The notes under the pieces: generated by a model
Seen by the model: the letters and a program-made list of their open reading frames with translations, nothing else
Told to the model about the DNA's origin: nothing
Database searches by the model: none
Program-made: the position numbers and the translations under genes
Origin: Microbacterium sp. MYb62
GTDB taxonomy: Bacteria; Actinomycetota; Actinomycetes; Actinomycetales; Microbacteriaceae
Assembly (NCBI RefSeq): GCF_002979475.1
Contig: NZ_PCOY01000014.1
Span: 1 to 64,000, forward strand
DNA: 64,000 nt
Direction of reading: 5' to 3'
In this document: positions 61,423-64,000 of the stretch, one piece after another
Position numbering within the stretch: position 1 is the stretch's first letter
How the letters are laid out: the number at the start of each line of letters is the position of its first letter

Positions 61423-62432
61423 GCGCGCAGACGGACGCGCCGACCGTGGTCGCGGTCGTCTCGGAAGAGCTCTTCGCAGAGTTCTTCTCGACGGCCGATG
61501 CCGAACGACTACACGATGTCGCGACGCGCCTCGGCGGAGCGTTCGTCCGCGTCGACCGACTCATGCAGGCGGAGTTCGGCGAAGCACGCATCGTCATCAC
61601 GAGCTGGGGCGTCGGACCGTTCGACGCCGCGGTGCTCGCATCGCTGCCGAAGCTCGAACTCATCGCACACACCGGCGCCACCATCAAGCCCTTCGCGACC
61701 GATGAGCTGTTCGATCGCGGTGTCGTCGTGACCCAGGCGGGTGCGGGCATGGCACGGCCGGTCGCCGAAGTGTCGCTGACCTTCACGCTCGCGCTGCTGC
61801 ACCGGGTGCCCGAGATGCACAACGCACTGCGCGCGGGCGACGGCTGGTACGACGCGGATGCCGTGGGCGTGCAGCGCGAGATCCTCGGCACACCCGTCGC
61901 CGTGATCGGGGCCTCGCGCACCGGGCGTGCCTACCTCGAACTGATCCGTGTGCTCGGGGCGGAGCCGCTGCTGGTCGACCCGACGATCGATGCCGCCGCC
62001 GCCGCCGCACTGGGGGCCGAGCTCGTCCCGCTCGACGAGGCCATGAAGCGGGCGCAGATCGTCGCCGTCCATGCCCCCACCCTGCCCGAGACCCACCACC
62101 TGATCGGCCGCCGAGAGCTGGCTCTGATGCGCGACGGCGCGGGGCTCGTCAACACGGCGCGCTCCTGGTTGGTCGACGAGGTCGCGCTGATCGATGAGCT
62201 CCGACGCGGGCGACTCAGCGCCGCGATCGACGTGTTCGACGAGGAGCCGTTCGCCGTGGACAGCCCGTTCCGGACGCTTCCCGGTGTGCTGATCACCCCG
62301 CACCGGGCGGCGGGCACGAGTCAGGGACGGCTGCGTCAGGGGAGGATCGTCGCCGACGAGGTCGAGGCCTTCGTCGAGGGGCGGGCTCTCGCACACACCG
62401 TCGACCGTGACCAGCTGTCGTCGATGGCATGA
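61419..62432 (+). CDS. D-isomer-specific 2-hydroxyacid dehydrogenase
   Basis: 337 residues. Rossmann loop GASRTGRAYLELIRVLG; catalytic Arg in LVNTARSWLVDE, Glu in VFDEEPFAVDS and His in ITPHRAAGT. NAD(P)-dependent interconversion of a 2-hydroxy acid and a 2-oxo acid. Fits with the aldolase upstream, which would produce or consume a 2-oxo acid. Confidence 0.9.
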   Translation: MSAQTDAPTVVAVVSEELFAEFFSTADAERLHDVATRLGGAFVRVDRLMQAEFGEARIVITSWGVGPFDAAVLASLPKLELIAHTGATIKPFATDELFDRGVVVTQAGAGMARPVAEVSLTFTLALLHRVPEMHNALRAGDGWYDADAVGVQREILGTPVAVIGASRTGRAYLELIRVLGAEPLLVDPTIDAAAAAALGAELVPLDEAMKRAQIVAVHAPTLPETHHLIGRRELALMRDGAGLVNTARSWLVDEVALIDELRRGRLSAAIDVFDEEPFAVDSPFRTLPGVLITPHRAAGTSQGRLRQGRIVADEVEAFVEGRALAHTVDRDQLSSMA

Positions 62433-63379
62433 CAGGTATGCCGCTGCGCGTGGCCTTCGCCGGGCTGGCGCACTCGCACCCGTACACCGACGCCGCGAAC
62501 GTGCGGGCACTCGGTGCCGAGGTCGTCGGGGTGCACGACGCGGACGCGGTCGCGTCCGAGGCCTTCGCGGCGCGCTTCGGCGGGGCGGCGACGGCCTCCG
62601 TGGACGCACTCGCGGCGCTGCGACCTGACCTCGTCATCGCGACGCCGCGTCCGCACGAGGTCGTGCCCTTCCTGCGGGCGCTCTGCGGGGGAGTCGCCCC
62701 GGTCTTCGTGAACAAGGTGATCGCGGCGACGGCAGCTCAGCTCGTCGAGGTCGACCGGGTGCTCGCCGCGTCGTCCGTTGCCGTCGGCACGAGCTCGGTG
62801 CTCCGCTTCGCGCCCGCTCTCCGCGCGCTCGCCGAGGAGATCGTCGCCGACGAGGTGCTCGGTCTGCGCCTGCACGCACAGCACGACAACGCGGCCTTCC
62901 AGCTGGTGGACCGCGCGTGGCAGGACGATCCGCAGCTCGGCGGAGGCACCGCCGTGACGGTCGGGGTGCACGCCTGGGAGATGCTCGACGTGCTGCTGCC
63001 CGGGTCGACCCTCGTCGCAGGATCCGGCTGGACGCGCACGCGCCAGGGATCGACCACCTCGTCGGAGGATGCCGCGGGCATCGAGGGTCTGCTGCGGGTT
63101 CCCGGTGCGGCTCGGGAGGTGCCGGTGCAGATGCTGGTCACGGGAACGCCCGGCGCGGATGCGTACGCGGTGGATGTCGTGACGGCCACCGGCATCCGCT
63201 CGGTCGCGCTCGATGTGGATGGCGATGATGCGAACGCAGCGCTGGGGTTCCGCGGCCTGATCCGCGCGCTGCTGCGCGAACCGGCGCCGCACGGGGCGAC
63301 CGTGGCTTCCTGGAGTGCCGCGCGTCTGGTCGTGGCGAACACGATCCGCGCCGCCGAGATCGCGCGGGGTGACACATGA
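62429..63379 (+). CDS. Gfo/Idh/MocA-family oxidoreductase C
   Basis: 316 residues. Variant Rossmann start (RVAFAGLAHSHPYTDA) similar to oxidoreductase A. The EKP motif is VNKVI: the Lys remains but Glu and Pro are lost. The substrate domain has VTVGVHAWEMLDVLLPG. Shorter than A and B. Overlaps its neighbours by ATGA. Possibly a sensor-like or altered-specificity member. Confidence 0.85.
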   Translation: MTGMPLRVAFAGLAHSHPYTDAANVRALGAEVVGVHDADAVASEAFAARFGGAATASVDALAALRPDLVIATPRPHEVVPFLRALCGGVAPVFVNKVIAATAAQLVEVDRVLAASSVAVGTSSVLRFAPALRALAEEIVADEVLGLRLHAQHDNAAFQLVDRAWQDDPQLGGGTAVTVGVHAWEMLDVLLPGSTLVAGSGWTRTRQGSTTSSEDAAGIEGLLRVPGAAREVPVQMLVTGTPGADAYAVDVVTATGIRSVALDVDGDDANAALGFRGLIRALLREPAPHGATVASWSAARLVVANTIRAAEIARGDT

Positions 63380-64000
63380 GCGAGGCGACGATCCGTGCCG
63401 CACGCCCCGACGATCAGGCCGAGCTCACGGCGCTGTGGGCAGCCGCGTTCACGCCTCCGCTCGCACCCGACCAGTGGCTCATCGACCACGAACGCCTCGC
63501 GCACACGCGGGTGGCCGAGGACGACGCCGGCCTGTGCGGGTCGATCTACGGCCTGCCCAAGCGGCTGCGCGAAGACGACGGCGGCATCGCCGAGGTGCAC
63601 GCGATCGGCAGCGTCGCGGTCGCCGAGCGCGCCCGCGGGCACGGCCTCGCCCGTCGGCTCGTGACCGCGACCCTGCAGACCGCACCTGATGCCGACTGGG
63701 CGCTGCTGTTCACCGGTACGCCGGAGGTGTACCGCTCGAGCGGCTTCGAGAGCTTCTCGATGGCGCGGACCCTGGCCGGGCCGTGGCATGCTCCCGGGGC
63801 AGCCGCGGCCGCTGCCGCGGATCGGGTGGAGCGCGAGAGCGTCGGTCTCGGGAGCTTCCGTCCGCTGCGCGAGGTCTATGAGCGTTCGCGTGCAGGTCGA
63901 GTCGTACTGGCCCCGGTTCGTGGCGATCGTGACACCGCGATGGCCGAGGTGCGCATGACGGGCGCGACCCTCTATCGCCGGACCGAGGGCTCGACCGTGA
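63376..64000 (+). CDS. GNAT N-acetyltransferase (partial, runs off window)
   Basis: At least 208 residues visible, open to the end. Acetyl-CoA loop in VAVAERARGHGLARRLV; then a typical VYRSSGFESFS segment. Resembles the N-terminal domain of Eis-like enzymes, with a second domain starting near residue 140. Could acetylate an amino group on the pathway substrate. Coupled by ATGA to oxidoreductase C. Confidence 0.8.
   Translation, partial: MSEATIRAARPDDQAELTALWAAAFTPPLAPDQWLIDHERLAHTRVAEDDAGLCGSIYGLPKRLREDDGGIAEVHAIGSVAVAERARGHGLARRLVTATLQTAPDADWALLFTGTPEVYRSSGFESFSMARTLAGPWHAPGAAAAAAADRVERESVGLGSFRPLREVYERSRAGRVVLAPVRGDRDTAMAEVRMTGATLYRRTEGSTV

Overview
The window is GC-rich, gene-dense actinobacterial DNA, most likely from a Microbacteriaceae genome close to Microbacterium. 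The evidence is the codon bias, the many ATGA/GTGA start-stop overlaps, the frequent leaderless-type starts (a TAGnnT box 6-7 nt before ATG or GTG), and the gene families present: PadR with DUF1048 and a DrrAB-type exporter, ROK regulators, many Gfo/Idh/MocA oxidoreductases, and surface proteins with an LAxTG sorting motif. The taxonomy is an inference. I see no rRNA, tRNA, CRISPR array, transposase or phage gene.

Layout. 0.07-5.9 kb: a two-component system divergent from a lipoprotein / membrane-fusion protein / MacB-like ABC exporter operon. 6.0-7.5 kb: a lipase-maturation-factor-like membrane protein. 7.6-14.2 kb: a D-amino-acid catabolism locus, with a YheO/DauR-like regulator, KDPG-type aldolase and rhodanese on the minus strand, divergent from a transporter, a D-serine-dehydratase-like enzyme, a D-aminoacylase and RidA. 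14.3-16.6 kb: a PadR-controlled ABC-2 exporter. 16.9-22.9 kb: a LysM protein, a NarL-type two-component system and a large FtsX-type ABC transporter. 23.2-28.4 kb: a 1,726-residue repeat surface protein. 28.5-35.7 kb: a MalT-like regulator, a frameshifted DHA2 transporter, an M20 dipeptidase and a Dcu transporter. 35.8-38.6 kb: a broken GNAT gene and a second LAxTG surface protein. 38.7-49.7 kb: small housekeeping and accessory genes (ASCH, VOC, AraC, DUF1801, ThrE-like exporter, a second Dcu with peptidase E, SGNH hydrolase, Cmx-like efflux, CorA). 49.9-64 kb: an uncharacterised catabolic locus.

The last region is the best candidate for something undescribed. A ROK repressor sits between two divergent, translationally coupled gene sets. 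Together they hold a complete carbohydrate-type ABC importer lacking its ATPase, three Gfo/Idh/MocA oxidoreductases, an epimerase-like Rossmann protein, a dihydrodipicolinate-synthase-like aldolase, a 2-hydroxyacid dehydrogenase, a class III aminotransferase and two amidohydrolases. Several of these lack signature residues of their families, so they probably belong to a dedicated pathway for an unusual sugar, amino sugar or polyol acid. The substrate cannot be named from sequence.

Other points of note are two Dcu C4-dicarboxylate transporters each encoded next to a peptidase, several tiny leader-type ORFs (before ASCH, Cmx and CorA), candidate operators with clear dyad or direct-repeat symmetry (TCS, DauR-like, PadR, ROK), and a recurring intergenic inverted repeat with a TTCGAATCGC-type core.
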